From Saccharomycodes ludwigii (lineage: Eukaryota; Ascomycota; Saccharomycetes; Saccharomycodales; Saccharomycodaceae), in contig NC_060200.1 in the NCBI RefSeq assembly GCF_020623625.1, forward strand, positions 186,001-250,000: 64,000 nucleotides of DNA, given 5' to 3'. Shown piece by piece: positions 28,207-37,464 of the stretch. The first letter of the stretch is position 1; every line of letters begins with the position of its first letter. Under the pieces are notes generated by a model. The model was not told the origin of the DNA. It did not search any database and saw nothing but the letters and a program-made list of their open reading frames with translations. The position numbers and the translations under genes were made by a program.

Positions 28207-30693
28207 TTACCATTTATCTCTACCGAACCATTGCCCATCAGGTAAAGTCACTTGAATCGCCGTATCTAACATATCAGTAGTTTCGTTTAGAACATCGTTA
28301 CCCCACCAGGTAATACCAGGAGCATTAGTTAAATATAAACATAAAAAGATGATCAATGAAGACCATGCCAAAGAAATATCTAAACCAGCACTCAAAGAAT
28401 AGTTATACTTGGCCCACCAATGATACCATCTTTTCTTAATAAAATAACCGAAAATCATACCAACAATACAATATGTGGTATAATTGTATGGTGTGGCTGG
28501 TGGAATATAACCAGTGGCACTAAAGAAGACTGGCCAATTACAATATTTGATCCAATGGTTTGGCCATTTTTTCAATATAGACCAGTTAACAAAGGGCAAA
28601 CCAGCACCTAGCAAAAAGAACCACAATAGCTTGTTGTATAATTGACCGGAGACAAACATTCTCTGAGGACCAATACAACCCCAAATTAATGAAGCATTGT
28701 AAAAGACTCGTCCATTTGGACAAGTAAATCTATCCTTTTGTGTTTCGCTACATAGATCATCAATAGCACCATAGGCCCAATGTTGTACTGCGATTTGAAC
28801 TAAAGCACCCCAGATAGAAGCAATGAATTGTGCAACAAACAATAATCTAGGTGCAATCTTCATATAATGGCCTAATTTTTGATCTTGAGCAAAAGTGATG
28901 GCTTGATTGTTAGTGATATAACCAAAAGTTTTAAAAAACATCATGGCAACTGGTTTACCTGGAACCATGAACCCAACAATGAATTCAGTGATGACATTTA
29001 GCCCGACTGCAATATTAGTTAGTGCATATATTATACCGATTGGCAATAAAAAGAACAAGGCAATTAATAATGCAACTACTAAACTGTAAACTGGCATTTC
29101 AGTGTTCCAAGCTCTAATGGTAGCAATGGCCAATGCAAAAAAGACCAAAAAAACGACCATATACCACCAAGTAGGACACTCTTTATAATTCCTTTCCATC
29201 AATATAGCATGTATATCCTTTTTCTCTGTTTTCATATTTCTTACCTGGTTATATATTTGTTTACCATGGAACAAAAATGCATGAACCACCGTGGCAGTGG
29301 TTGATGCAAAAGACATCCCATAACTGATAGCAAATGTAGCGGATAAATATAATGGAGAATATTTTTTATATGCATCCAAATTGAGAGATAAATCTGAGTT
29401 GACAATCTTGGAAGAATTATAAGTTTGTTGAAATCTATCATATGAACTACTATCACTAATAGGTAAATACTTGCCGTACCAGACACTGGAGTAATGAATT
29501 GCAGGGACGACGGCCCAAAAAATAACAACAACGGAAAGCATGGTTGTGAAGATAACACTAATTGGTGGAACCAATGGGGAGCCGATGTAACCGGCAATTT
29601 GGTTCCAATCAAAAGTTATTGGGATCAAGCCTAAACCGGTAGAGACACCGAAAACTTGGTTCAAAACAGTGTTATTAGGTCTAATCCAAGTGACCCATCC
29701 AAAATAACTTAAAGCTTGGAAAATGTAACCCGGGAACCAATACCAGACAAAACCGGCTATGAAAACAATCAAGAAAAATTTCAATCTAGATATTCTCCAT
29801 CCGTTAGCTACATGATTCTCGTTGATGTGCATATTGGTTAAAAAAGTACACGAGACTAAGTTACTTGGCCATATCATGCTTGGAGAACTGACCAAGATTT
29901 TACGAACCATACCGGCCATTGCAAAACCAAGACATTGGGTAGATAGAATGGCTAGGATATCAAAACCAACACCAAAGTCTTTATGGTAAAAGTTGTGAAG
30001 AGCCAACAAAATATCGGTGGCATAAGCGTTACCACCACCAAATGAAACATTGCCCATAATGGTAATCAAAGTGTGTTCCTTGATATTGAATGGACCCGGG
30101 TTCAATCTTGGGCCACCATACTTGCCGAATAGACGGACATCAGGAACAATTTTTTCCCAACAGCGACCAATGGGCCAGGCCAAAATGGAAGTGACAAATG
30201 AAGTTAAAACAATTGATGGTGAGTGCATGGAAAACAATAAATTTAAAGCGCTACCGATCATAGTCATGAGAATTCCAAGAACCCACATTCTTAAAGTGTT
30301 TTGAGGAATAGTTGGGTCATCAGTACTTGGAACGGCAGCTCTAACTTCCGGATAAGGCGAGTCATCTTCAACAGTAACACCCGCATATTCATCAGCAACA
30401 ATTTCTCCAGATAGTTCTTGCGCCAATGGATCATAGCTGCTGCTCATTTGGGAAACTACTGCGTTTAAAACACCTTTTTCCACATCATATTCTGAAATAT
30501 TGCCATTTGCAGAACCATCAACTAGTTCATTGTCTTCCACTAGAATTTTATCATTTTTCTTTTCTGATGTTGATGCGGCTGGGTCAAGACCATAGTTTAG
30601 TTCTGCATCACCGAGAAATGAATTCCTCGGTGTGATAAGTTCCTTATCTGTTATCGGAGCATCTGATGATAATATTTTTTTAATTTTGTCCAT
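28207..30693 (-). CDS. OPT2: Oligopeptide transporter, OPT family (Opt2-like)
   Basis: Proton-coupled oligopeptide/glutathione-type transporter of the OPT family, with about 12-16 membrane helices over 828 residues. The first 130 residues are a hydrophilic cytosolic tail, then DDPTIPQNTLRMW opens the membrane region. Family signatures are clear: GSALNLLFSMHSPSI, LNPGPFNIKEHTLITIM, YATDI, SMIWPSNLV, WYWFPGYIFQALSYF, and GLGLIPITFDWNQ. These match the Opt2 branch better than Opt1/Hgt1, as I recall the two. In the literature Opt2 has been tied to glutathione and lipid asymmetry; the substrate here is not readable. It has no counterpart at this spot in S. cerevisiae, so it is a lineage-specific insertion between ERD2 and CTP synthase. 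Confidence 0.88.
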   Translation of the reverse strand: MDKIKKILSSDAPITDKELITPRNSFLGDAELNYGLDPAASTSEKKNDKILVEDNELVDGSANGNISEYDVEKGVLNAVVSQMSSSYDPLAQELSGEIVADEYAGVTVEDDSPYPEVRAAVPSTDDPTIPQNTLRMWVLGILMTMIGSALNLLFSMHSPSIVLTSFVTSILAWPIGRCWEKIVPDVRLFGKYGGPRLNPGPFNIKEHTLITIMGNVSFGGGNAYATDILLALHNFYHKDFGVGFDILAILSTQCLGFAMAGMVRKILVSSPSMIWPSNLVSCTFLTNMHINENHVANGWRISRLKFFLIVFIAGFVWYWFPGYIFQALSYFGWVTWIRPNNTVLNQVFGVSTGLGLIPITFDWNQIAGYIGSPLVPPISVIFTTMLSVVVIFWAVVPAIHYSSVWYGKYLPISDSSSYDRFQQTYNSSKIVNSDLSLNLDAYKKYSPLYLSATFAISYGMSFASTTATVVHAFLFHGKQIYNQVRNMKTEKKDIHAILMERNYKECPTWWYMVVFLVFFALAIATIRAWNTEMPVYSLVVALLIALFFLLPIGIIYALTNIAVGLNVITEFIVGFMVPGKPVAMMFFKTFGYITNNQAITFAQDQKLGHYMKIAPRLLFVAQFIASIWGALVQIAVQHWAYGAIDDLCSETQKDRFTCPNGRVFYNASLIWGCIGPQRMFVSGQLYNKLLWFFLLGAGLPFVNWSILKKWPNHWIKYCNWPVFFSATGYIPPATPYNYTTYCIVGMIFGYFIKKRWYHWWAKYNYSLSAGLDISLAWSSLIIFLCLYLTNAPGITWWGNDVLNETTDMLDTAIQVTLPDGQWFGRDKW

Positions 30694-31125
30694 ATTGTGA
30701 GATTATTTGGTATAATGTAATATTATTTCCACCTTTTCTCTTTTTATTTCTCACTCTTTTAATTATTTTTAATGTGTTTGTTTGATACTTACACGAAGAA
30801 AGAAAGTTGCTAGAAATAAAATTTGGAACAAGTGAAATATGTAAGACAAGATTACAAACATTTAAAAAGAAGTATCTTTATATATAATTGGATCAACGTC
30901 CTTAAAAAAAATTTTTTTTTTTTTTTTTTTCTTTTAAACTAATAAACTTTTGATTGATTTGAGTCGTGAGGGGATAATAGTATTAAAAAGAAAAAGAAAA
31001 AACAGCCATTCATTTGTAAATTAAAATTATCATTATTAAAGTTATTTTTTTCGGAGACTCATTCTTATCATTAAGTAAATACATATACATTTATTATCGA
31101 CTTGAAAATAAAACAATGGAATGCG

Positions 31126-31160
<35 letters not shown>

Positions 31161-31491
31161 TACTTTTATTTCATTTTATTACCTTTGCTTTAATTTTCTT
31201 CATCATTTTTAATCTTTTACGGTGCCTTTGAGCTTTATTATATGAAAATTTAAATATAATATTTTTCTCCCACTTTTCGAGCCATTCAATCATTAGGCTT
31301 TTTTTTTTTTTTTTTTTTTTTTAATTTTTCTGAGGCGCTTTTTTATGTAAAATATACATTCATATATAGAGCTACCCACTACATCCGCTTAATTATATCT
31401 TTTGGTAAAAAATAAATAAAATCAGAACCAGCTAGTCAACTGGCTTTCTGTTAAAGGGGAGGGATGGAAAATATACAAACAGATATATACG
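30694..31491. promoter_or_regulatory. OPT2-like promoter region
   Basis: A 798-bp gap with T-runs at 30908-30930 and 31300-31322 and an A-run of about 33 at 31125-31157. No gene seen. Confidence 0.5.
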
Positions 31492-32694
31492 TCACAATTC
31501 ATTTAAATATTTATAATAATAATCATCTTCTTCCTCGTAATCATCTTCTCCGTAATCATCTTCTCCGTAATCACATTCTCCGTAATCACATTCTCCGTAA
31601 TCATCTTCTCCGTAATCATCTTCTCCGTAATCACCTCGTCTATCTTCGTTATAGGGCTCTATCACTTTTCCCCCTGAAGCATGTAAACTATTATTTATCC
31701 AATCAGATGTAAATTCCGATTTTTGTATGTATGGTGTCAATTCATCATTATCAACTCTATCTAATGTATATTTACCAAGAAAAAGTTCAATTTGCTTGGA
31801 ATAATCCAAATTTCCACGAGTGTTTTGTCTGATATACATCAAATCTAGTTTAAAAGCCTTAACGATAATAGAATTGTTGTCATGACTGTGTTCCTTTTGA
31901 AGCACTACTAATGTTGGGAACGAGCTAATTTGAAATATAGACATTAGTTTACTATATATTCCATCGGATCCATTGAGCTGAAACCAGGGGAATAAAACCA
32001 AATTTTCTTTGGTTGCAGCAGTGCCATTTTTTCCACAATTTTTATAATATCTGTGTATTGTGTTAAGTCTACCGTGAAAGAGCGTTTCTAACTGAATATC
32101 TAACCAAGGAGTAACAAAAGACAATCCTATTCCACCACAATTGTCGTTATCCATTATATTGTGTAGTATATGGTTTATGCTGTTACAATTATCATTGTCA
32201 GCATTATGAAAAGTGATGTTATAAAGTGAATCTACTATATAATTTGAATCCGGCCAAATGGGATTTAATTCAGGGAACACTTGATTTATTTTAGTTACTA
32301 GAGAATCCAAGGGTGTTATATAGTCCTTTAAAATGTATTTTTCAACCTTATCGTTGGCAGTATCTACAAATAACCAAGTGGGGAATCCAGTTATTGAATA
32401 AGTTGACAAAAACGAACTAAAATGATTCTTTTTTCCAGCTGCATTTAGTAAATATATTGGTAAATCAGGATATACTTGAGATAATTCTTCTTTAACCATA
32501 GGCATAATCTTATTACACCATTGACAATTTTCCGAGTATATTAACATTAACTTTTGATTTTTTTTATCATCATTGTATTTAAATATTTGGTCTATATCGG
32601 TGGTATGTTTTACTTCGATAATATGAGCGGATATAGTTGAGAAAAAATACAACAGGAATCCTGTTATTATAGTGGAGGAAGTACGAAATAGCAT
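31492..32694 (-). CDS. Secretory thioredoxin-fold (PDI-like) protein with GEDDY repeat tail
   Basis: 400-residue protein with a signal peptide (1 to about 23) and a thioredoxin-like domain: LMLIYSENCQWCNKIMP at about 49-65 gives an active CQWC site, and ITGFPTWLFVD supplies the cis-proline loop. A second, weaker thioredoxin-like region may follow (FQISSFPTLVVL near 260). The tail is six GE(D/C)DY units, two of them with Cys, and the protein ends LNEL, a possible but atypical HDEL-type ER signal. I read it as an ER oxidoreductase of the protein disulfide isomerase superfamily. It is not clearly Mpd1, Mpd2 or Eps1. Six or more potential N-glycosylation sites fit a luminal location. Confidence 0.7.
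   Translation of the reverse strand: MLFRTSSTIITGFLLYFFSTISAHIIEVKHTTDIDQIFKYNDDKKNQKLMLIYSENCQWCNKIMPMVKEELSQVYPDLPIYLLNAAGKKNHFSSFLSTYSITGFPTWLFVDTANDKVEKYILKDYITPLDSLVTKINQVFPELNPIWPDSNYIVDSLYNITFHNADNDNCNSINHILHNIMDNDNCGGIGLSFVTPWLDIQLETLFHGRLNTIHRYYKNCGKNGTAATKENLVLFPWFQLNGSDGIYSKLMSIFQISSFPTLVVLQKEHSHDNNSIIVKAFKLDLMYIRQNTRGNLDYSKQIELFLGKYTLDRVDNDELTPYIQKSEFTSDWINNSLHASGGKVIEPYNEDRRGDYGEDDYGEDDYGECDYGECDYGEDDYGEDDYEEEDDYYYKYLNEL
31536..31635. repeat. 15-bp tandem repeat coding GEDDY/GECDY
   Basis: Six or so units of a 15-bp sequence (CGTAATCATCTTCTC on the plus strand). The two central units have an A for a T-C change that turns Asp into Cys, giving a DD-DD-CD-CD-DD-DD order. Confidence 0.9.
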
Positions 32695-33132
32695 TTTATT
32701 TTAATTATATATACGTGTTTCGTAGCTGATGGTTAGGTTGTTATATTATTTTAAAAACTATATAATACGTATTATGTATATTATTATTGAAAAAAAAAAG
32801 GTGGAAATTACAATGTTTTCTATTATTATTTATTATGTTTGCAAAAATTTGATATTTTTATACGAAAAAAAAAAAAAAAAAAATTAAAATTAAAATTAAA
32901 AACAACAAATGATCACGTGACATAAAAAAGGTTGTAATTGGACAAATTGAATCATTTTATTATTGTTGATAACGGAGGGGGGGGGTATATGTTTTAAGAC
33001 CGTATAAAGTGCAGTTTCTTTTTGTTAGAGATGATGAAGCCAAGGTAGCAGCGGCAAGAGAGAGAAATCTTGGTAATAATAATTTGAATGTATAAAAACG
33101 TGTATATATAAAGAGACTAAGTACGTATGAGC

Positions 33133-33139
33133 CGGGTAA
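33133..33139 (-). promoter_or_regulatory. Reb1-type site (TTACCCG)
   Basis: GCCGGGTAAT reads ATTACCCGGC on the minus strand, a full Reb1 consensus, 270 bp before the small membrane protein gene. Confidence 0.5.
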
Positions 33140-33235
33140 TACTCCCACGGTTGGATCCGATAATAAAAAAATAAAAAATAAAAAATATTTATATAAAAAG
33201 GGGAGCAAAGAAGTCAATTCTTATAATCATCTTTT

Positions 33236-33279
33236 AATCCATTATACAGCAATTTTTAATCCATTACACAGCAATTTTT
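33236..33279. repeat. 22-bp tandem duplication
   Basis: Two adjacent copies of AATCCATTAYACAGCAATTTTT with one T/C difference, 130 bp before the small membrane protein start. Probably a recent duplication in the promoter or 5' UTR. Confidence 0.9.
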
Positions 33280-33407
33280 TCTTATCTTTTGATTTAAAAG
33301 AGAAGAGAGATATTTTTTTTTTTCTATTATTTTATTACTTCTTTTTTCTTTTCCTTTGGGATGGTGTTGTAATATAAGGACAAAGATAATATATATGATA
33401 AAGTGGA

Positions 33408-33602
33408 ATGTTGGACAGGACTACAAATATGATTTCTAGATGGTTTCATAAATTACAATACATATTCGTTTATAGCCCACAACAAATGGCAAGCATAATA
33501 TTTGGTGGTATTATATTTTGTAGTACTATCTACACTTTCTGGGCTATCTCCAACTTACCGCCTCCGCCGTCTTCGCCAGAAGAAGACCGTGATCGTAGTT
33601 GA
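33408..33602 (+). CDS. Small single-pass membrane protein, unidentified
   Basis: 64 residues: a basic, aromatic N-terminal part (ISRWFHKLQYIFVYSPQQM), one clear membrane helix (ASIIFGGIIFCSTIYTFWAI, about 29-48) and a short Pro-rich acidic tail (PPPPSSPEEDRDRS). The composition is unlike random AT-rich frames: it has Trp, Gln, Pro and a charged tail in sensible order. The positive-inside N terminus would suit a mitochondrial inner-membrane or ER protein. By position, between ERD2 and CTP synthase, it could be the counterpart of S. cerevisiae YBL039W-B, but I cannot confirm that by sequence. Met7 is a possible alternative start. Function unknown. Confidence 0.6.
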   Translation: MLDRTTNMISRWFHKLQYIFVYSPQQMASIIFGGIIFCSTIYTFWAISNLPPPPSSPEEDRDRS

Positions 33603-34031
33603 TTTATATGCGGTGCACGGATGTGGGGGTGTTTTGTCCATTTATTTCCTTTCTTCTTTCCTTTTTTCCAATCCCCCCCCAAAAAAAGAAAAGAAAAGAA
33701 AAGAAAAGAATAAATAAAAACTGTGATAAATTCTAATGATTAATAATCAATAACTGTTGAATTATCTAACAGTTTTTTTTTTTCCCTTTTTCTTTTTTTC
33801 ACTTTTTTTTCACTTTTTTTCCTCCCCTTTTAATTCACACAAACTTATACGTTTATATATATATATGTGTGTATCAATTTTATATATTCGTCAATATGAT
33901 ATGGTTTTTTTTTTTTTTCTTCTTTTTCACCTTTAATTTTCCTTTTTCTCTCTTCTACAATTTGGCTTAATTATTTTCTGATATATAAAACTACCAAAAT
34001 CACAAACAAATAAAATAAAATACGTACAAAT
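33603..34031. promoter_or_regulatory. SOD1 promoter region
   Basis: A 429-bp gap of pyrimidine-rich tracts with GT/AT repeats near 33857-33873, typical of a strong yeast promoter with poly(T) upstream of an AT-rich leader. No gene seen. Confidence 0.5.
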
Positions 34032-34496
34032 ATGGTCAAAGCTGTCGCTGTTTTAAGAGGTGATGCCGGTATTTCTGGTGTCGTTAATTTCGAACAAGAA
34101 TCTGAAGAAAAACCAACAACTGTCTCATGGAAGATTACTGGTTGTGATCCTAAAAGTTTGAGAGGTTTCCACATTCATACTTTTGGTGACAACACCAATG
34201 GCTGTACTTCTGCCGGTCCTCATTTCAATCCATTTGGTAAAACTCATGGTGCTCCAGAAGATGAAAATAGACATGTTGGCGATTTGGGTAATGTTCCAAC
34301 TGACGCCAAGGGTGTTGCTGAAGGTTCAAAAACCGATTCTTTAATTAAATTACTGGGTACCAACTCTATTGTCGGTAGAACTGTTGTTATTCACTCTGGC
34401 CAAGATGATTTGGGTAAGGGTGGAAACGAAGAATCCCTAAAGACTGGTAACGCCGGTACAAGACCAGCTTGTGGTGTTATCGGGTTCTCTAACTAG
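34032..34496 (+). CDS. SOD1: Cu,Zn superoxide dismutase
   Basis: Cytosolic and intermembrane-space enzyme that converts superoxide to oxygen and peroxide. 154 residues, same length as S. cerevisiae Sod1. All metal ligands are visible (counting Met as 1): Cu ligands His47, His49, His64, His121 and Zn ligands His64, His72, His81, Asp84. The disulfide pair is Cys58/Cys147 and the active-site arginine is Arg144 in GTRPACG. A third cysteine, Cys38, is an addition relative to yeast Sod1 as I recall it. Codon use is strongly biased, fitting high expression. It converges on CTP synthase, as YJR104C does on URA8 (YJR103W). Confidence 0.98.
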   Translation: MVKAVAVLRGDAGISGVVNFEQESEEKPTTVSWKITGCDPKSLRGFHIHTFGDNTNGCTSAGPHFNPFGKTHGAPEDENRHVGDLGNVPTDAKGVAEGSKTDSLIKLLGTNSIVGRTVVIHSGQDDLGKGGNEESLKTGNAGTRPACGVIGFSN

Positions 34497-34727
34497 AGTA
34501 TATATATATATATTATTCTTTTCCGTGTTTTTCTCCTCCCAGTTCTAACTCAATTGAAAAAATTGTACTGTGTGTCGCAAGAGGAACGCTTAATAAAGTC
34601 TTTTAATCCGTTCTCTTTTTTTTCTTTTTTTTTAGCAGTATGCTTTATATATATATACATAAATAAATATATATTCGATTTAACGTATGAGATAATTACA
34701 TAAAAAAACAGCCAGCGGTTTACTGCT

Positions 34728-36515
34728 TTAAAATTCTGCTTTTAAACCGTTTGAGTAACCGTTCCCTTCATTGTTGTATTCGCTGCTTATTAAAAATTGA
34801 TCCAATATACCGGCAGAAGCGGCCACCAACCCCAAAAATGGTGGGGATGGGTCCAAAACTTTGGATTTATATTCAGGATGATATTGTGTTGCGACATAAA
34901 ATGGATGATCAGGTAACTCCAAGATTTCACATCTTTGACCGGTTTCGTCCTTACCAACAAATTTAAAATTATGGTTTTCCAATGTCTCAATCAACCTTGG
35001 ATTGATCTCGTAACGGTGTCTGTGTCTTTCATGCACAACATTGGCGTTACCATACAACTTCTTGATTTTACAACTATTGCTATTTCCCTCATCTTCAGCG
35101 ACAAAGTGTGTTGGTCTTAAACCTAACCTCATGGTGCCACCTAATTTCTCCTTATCGATTTCAGGCATGTAAATAACCACACTTTTTTCATCATTTTCAT
35201 CTAAACTTTCATCAAATTCACAAGAGGTGGCATTAGAAATATTTAAAACATCACGGACAAACTCAATAGTGGCAATTTGTAAACCTAAACAAACTCCCAA
35301 GTATGGAACATTATTTTCTCTGGCCCACTTGGCAGCAGCCATCATACCTTCAACACCCCTAATACCAAACCCACCAGGAACCAAGATACCATCAGCAGAG
35401 GTAACTTTATTCCAAGCTTGATGAAATTTCCCTTTATCTTCTTCAGAAGAGGAAACTTCCAAGTCAGAACTTTCCACCCAGGAAATTTCTAGTTTTCTTT
35501 TACATTTCATAGCACTGTGTTCTAATGCTTTAATAACACTCAAATACGAATCCTTTAAATGTGTGTATTTACCCACCAATGCAATTTTAACTGGAATATA
35601 ACTTTCATCAATACTTTCAGTCAATTTTTTCCAGTTGTTATACAAGTTTTCACCTCTCTCAATCAGTTCAATTGGAATTTTGATGTCTTGATCTAATTTC
35701 AATCTACAAGTTAAAAACTGTAACAATTTTTGTTCCTTCAATAAAATCGGAACATGATAGGTACTATTAACATCGTACACATTGATGACTTGTTCAGGAG
35801 CCACATGACAAAACATGGCTATTTTATCAATACTTGGCTGCTCCAACTTTTCGCTACATCTACAAGCAATCATATCTGGAGTTAGACCCAAAGATCTTAA
35901 GTCCTTAATCGCAGCTTGTGTGGGCTTGGTCTTTTGCTCACCATGGATAACTGGTACCAAGGAAACATGGATTAAACAAAAATTATCCCTACCAACTCTA
36001 AATTGAAATTGTCTTAATGCCTCAATGAATGGTGCACTTTCAATATCACCAACAGTACCACCTAATTCTATAATACAAACATCAGGTTTACTTTCATTCT
36101 CTTTAAGATCATCATCCACAGGAACACAGCTAACTCTTTCTATCCATTCTTGAATAGCATTAGTTAAATGCGGAACTACTTGAACCGTTTTACCTAAATA
36201 ATCACCCTTTCTTTCTCTGTTGATAACATGTGAATAAATCTTACCAGTAGTAATGTTGTGGTCCCTAGTTAGTTGTGTATTCAAATATCTTTCATAATTT
36301 CCTAAATCTAAATCAGTCTCCCCACCATCATTTAAAACAAAACATTCTCCATGCTCCAATGGTGACATTGTACCCGCATCGATATTCATATATGGATCAA
36401 TTTTAATACTAGTTACTTTCAACCCCAATGTTTTTAATAACATACCAGTAGAAGATGCTAAAACACCTTTACCAATACCAGAGATGACACCACCAGATAC
36501 AACAACGTACTTCAT
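34728..36515 (-). CDS. URA7: CTP synthase
   Basis: Makes CTP from UTP, ATP and glutamine, the last step of pyrimidine nucleotide synthesis; in yeast it also forms filaments. The 595-residue enzyme has the N-terminal synthetase domain beginning MKYVVVSGGVISGIGKG with the ATP loop and GLKVTSIKIDPYMNIDAGTM, followed by a class I glutamine amidotransferase domain. The nucleophile is Cys409 in GVCLGLQ, and the His/Glu pair is in ATQYHPEYKS. It is single-copy here and represents the ancestor of both URA7 (YBL039C) and URA8 (YJR103W); its neighbours are shared with both loci. All active-site motifs are intact. Confidence 0.97.
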   Translation of the reverse strand: MKYVVVSGGVISGIGKGVLASSTGMLLKTLGLKVTSIKIDPYMNIDAGTMSPLEHGECFVLNDGGETDLDLGNYERYLNTQLTRDHNITTGKIYSHVINRERKGDYLGKTVQVVPHLTNAIQEWIERVSCVPVDDDLKENESKPDVCIIELGGTVGDIESAPFIEALRQFQFRVGRDNFCLIHVSLVPVIHGEQKTKPTQAAIKDLRSLGLTPDMIACRCSEKLEQPSIDKIAMFCHVAPEQVINVYDVNSTYHVPILLKEQKLLQFLTCRLKLDQDIKIPIELIERGENLYNNWKKLTESIDESYIPVKIALVGKYTHLKDSYLSVIKALEHSAMKCKRKLEISWVESSDLEVSSSEEDKGKFHQAWNKVTSADGILVPGGFGIRGVEGMMAAAKWARENNVPYLGVCLGLQIATIEFVRDVLNISNATSCEFDESLDENDEKSVVIYMPEIDKEKLGGTMRLGLRPTHFVAEDEGNSNSCKIKKLYGNANVVHERHRHRYEINPRLIETLENHNFKFVGKDETGQRCEILELPDHPFYVATQYHPEYKSKVLDPSPPFLGLVAASAGILDQFLISSEYNNEGNGYSNGLKAEF

Positions 36516-36989
36516 TATTAGTATTTTTTAATTTTTACTGTTGTTTTTTTTTTTTTTTTTTTGTAATCAAGAAAGAGATGGAAGACTCTGTTAACACTAA
36601 GGAAGAGAAAATGGGGAGATGTGGGTGAGTGCTGGAACAGATTGTGGGTGAAGAAGGGAAATAGAAATAGAAAAAAAAAAAGAAATGAAAAGAAAAAAAG
36701 AAAAAGGTTAAATACCAACATCAAAAATGGTAGTAGAAAGTAAAATGACGGAAAGATTTTATATCTTAATTTTGAATAGGGCAAAAAAGAGAAAAAGAAA
36801 CGTGCATTTTTTTATCTTTTCTTTTCTTTTCTTTCCTTTTCTTTTTTTATTGATAGGTAATACACCCACCGTATGAAATGCGAAATCATGGCAAGATAAT
36901 TTTGCTAGCAATATGCATATTAATAATATCGAGAATAAGATCACAGTATATTTTACATATCAATCATTAACAAAGAAATAACTTCACTC

Positions 36990-36996
36990 CGGGTAA
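36990..36996 (-). promoter_or_regulatory. Reb1-type site (TTACCCG)
   Basis: TCCGGGTAAC reads GTTACCCGGA on the minus strand, a full Reb1 consensus, 475 bp upstream of the CTP synthase start. Confidence 0.5.
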
Positions 36997-37022
36997 CAAC
37001 AACAACAACTTATTCCATCTAT

Positions 37023-37092
37023 AATCACTTGATACGAATCACTTGATACGAATCACTTGAGACGAATCACTTGAGACGAATCACTTGAGACG
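37023..37092. repeat. 14-bp minisatellite, five copies
   Basis: Five copies of AATCACTTGAKACG: the first two have T at the variable position, the last three have G, and a partial copy (AATCAC) follows. It is noncoding and sits 30 bp beyond the Reb1-type site. Confidence 0.95.
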
Positions 37093-37464
37093 AATCACAC
37101 TTTTTATTCTTATTATTAAAAGTCAATTAATTTCATGCAAAGTTTATCTCTACAAGCCTTTGAATTAATAATATAAAGTTTTAAATAACATATTAAAACA
37201 ATCTTGTAATGTTTTTTCTTTTTCTCAATTCTTTTTCTGAATCCCCTTTCTTGATTTCTTATCAATAATCAAGAACGATAAACTGCTTATGTATACCTAT
37301 TGGTTTATCTTTGCACACCTTGTGATTCAAACTGTCAACACCATATATCTGTCTCAGTCTATTATTAATTATTCTTTCTGTCTTCATTCTACCTAGAATA
37401 TAACAATACAGATACCACCTTTTTTTTTAGACCATTGCCATAAACAAAAACGTACAATTGGAAC

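Larger units (their letters stand above)
32695..33407. promoter_or_regulatory. Divergent region PDI-like gene/small membrane protein
   Basis: A 713-bp gap with an E-box ATCACGTGAC at 32911-32920, a G-run at 32976-32984, a Reb1-type site at 33133 and a 22-bp tandem duplication at 33236-33279. I checked for a centromere: no CDEIII core was found at the right distance from the E-box. Confidence 0.5.
36516..37464. promoter_or_regulatory. Region between CTP synthase and VPS25
   Basis: A 949-bp gap upstream of the CTP synthase gene with T and A runs, a Reb1-type site at 36990 and a 14-bp minisatellite at 37023-37092. Open frames here are low-complexity. Confidence 0.55.

Noticed and set aside
32806-32920. 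Point centromere suggested by ATCACGTGAC and an AT-rich stretch ending near TTTCCACC
   Set aside because: The spacer is AT-rich and about 100 bp, but the essential CCG of CDEIII is missing. Rejected, though worth a glance if a centromere is sought.
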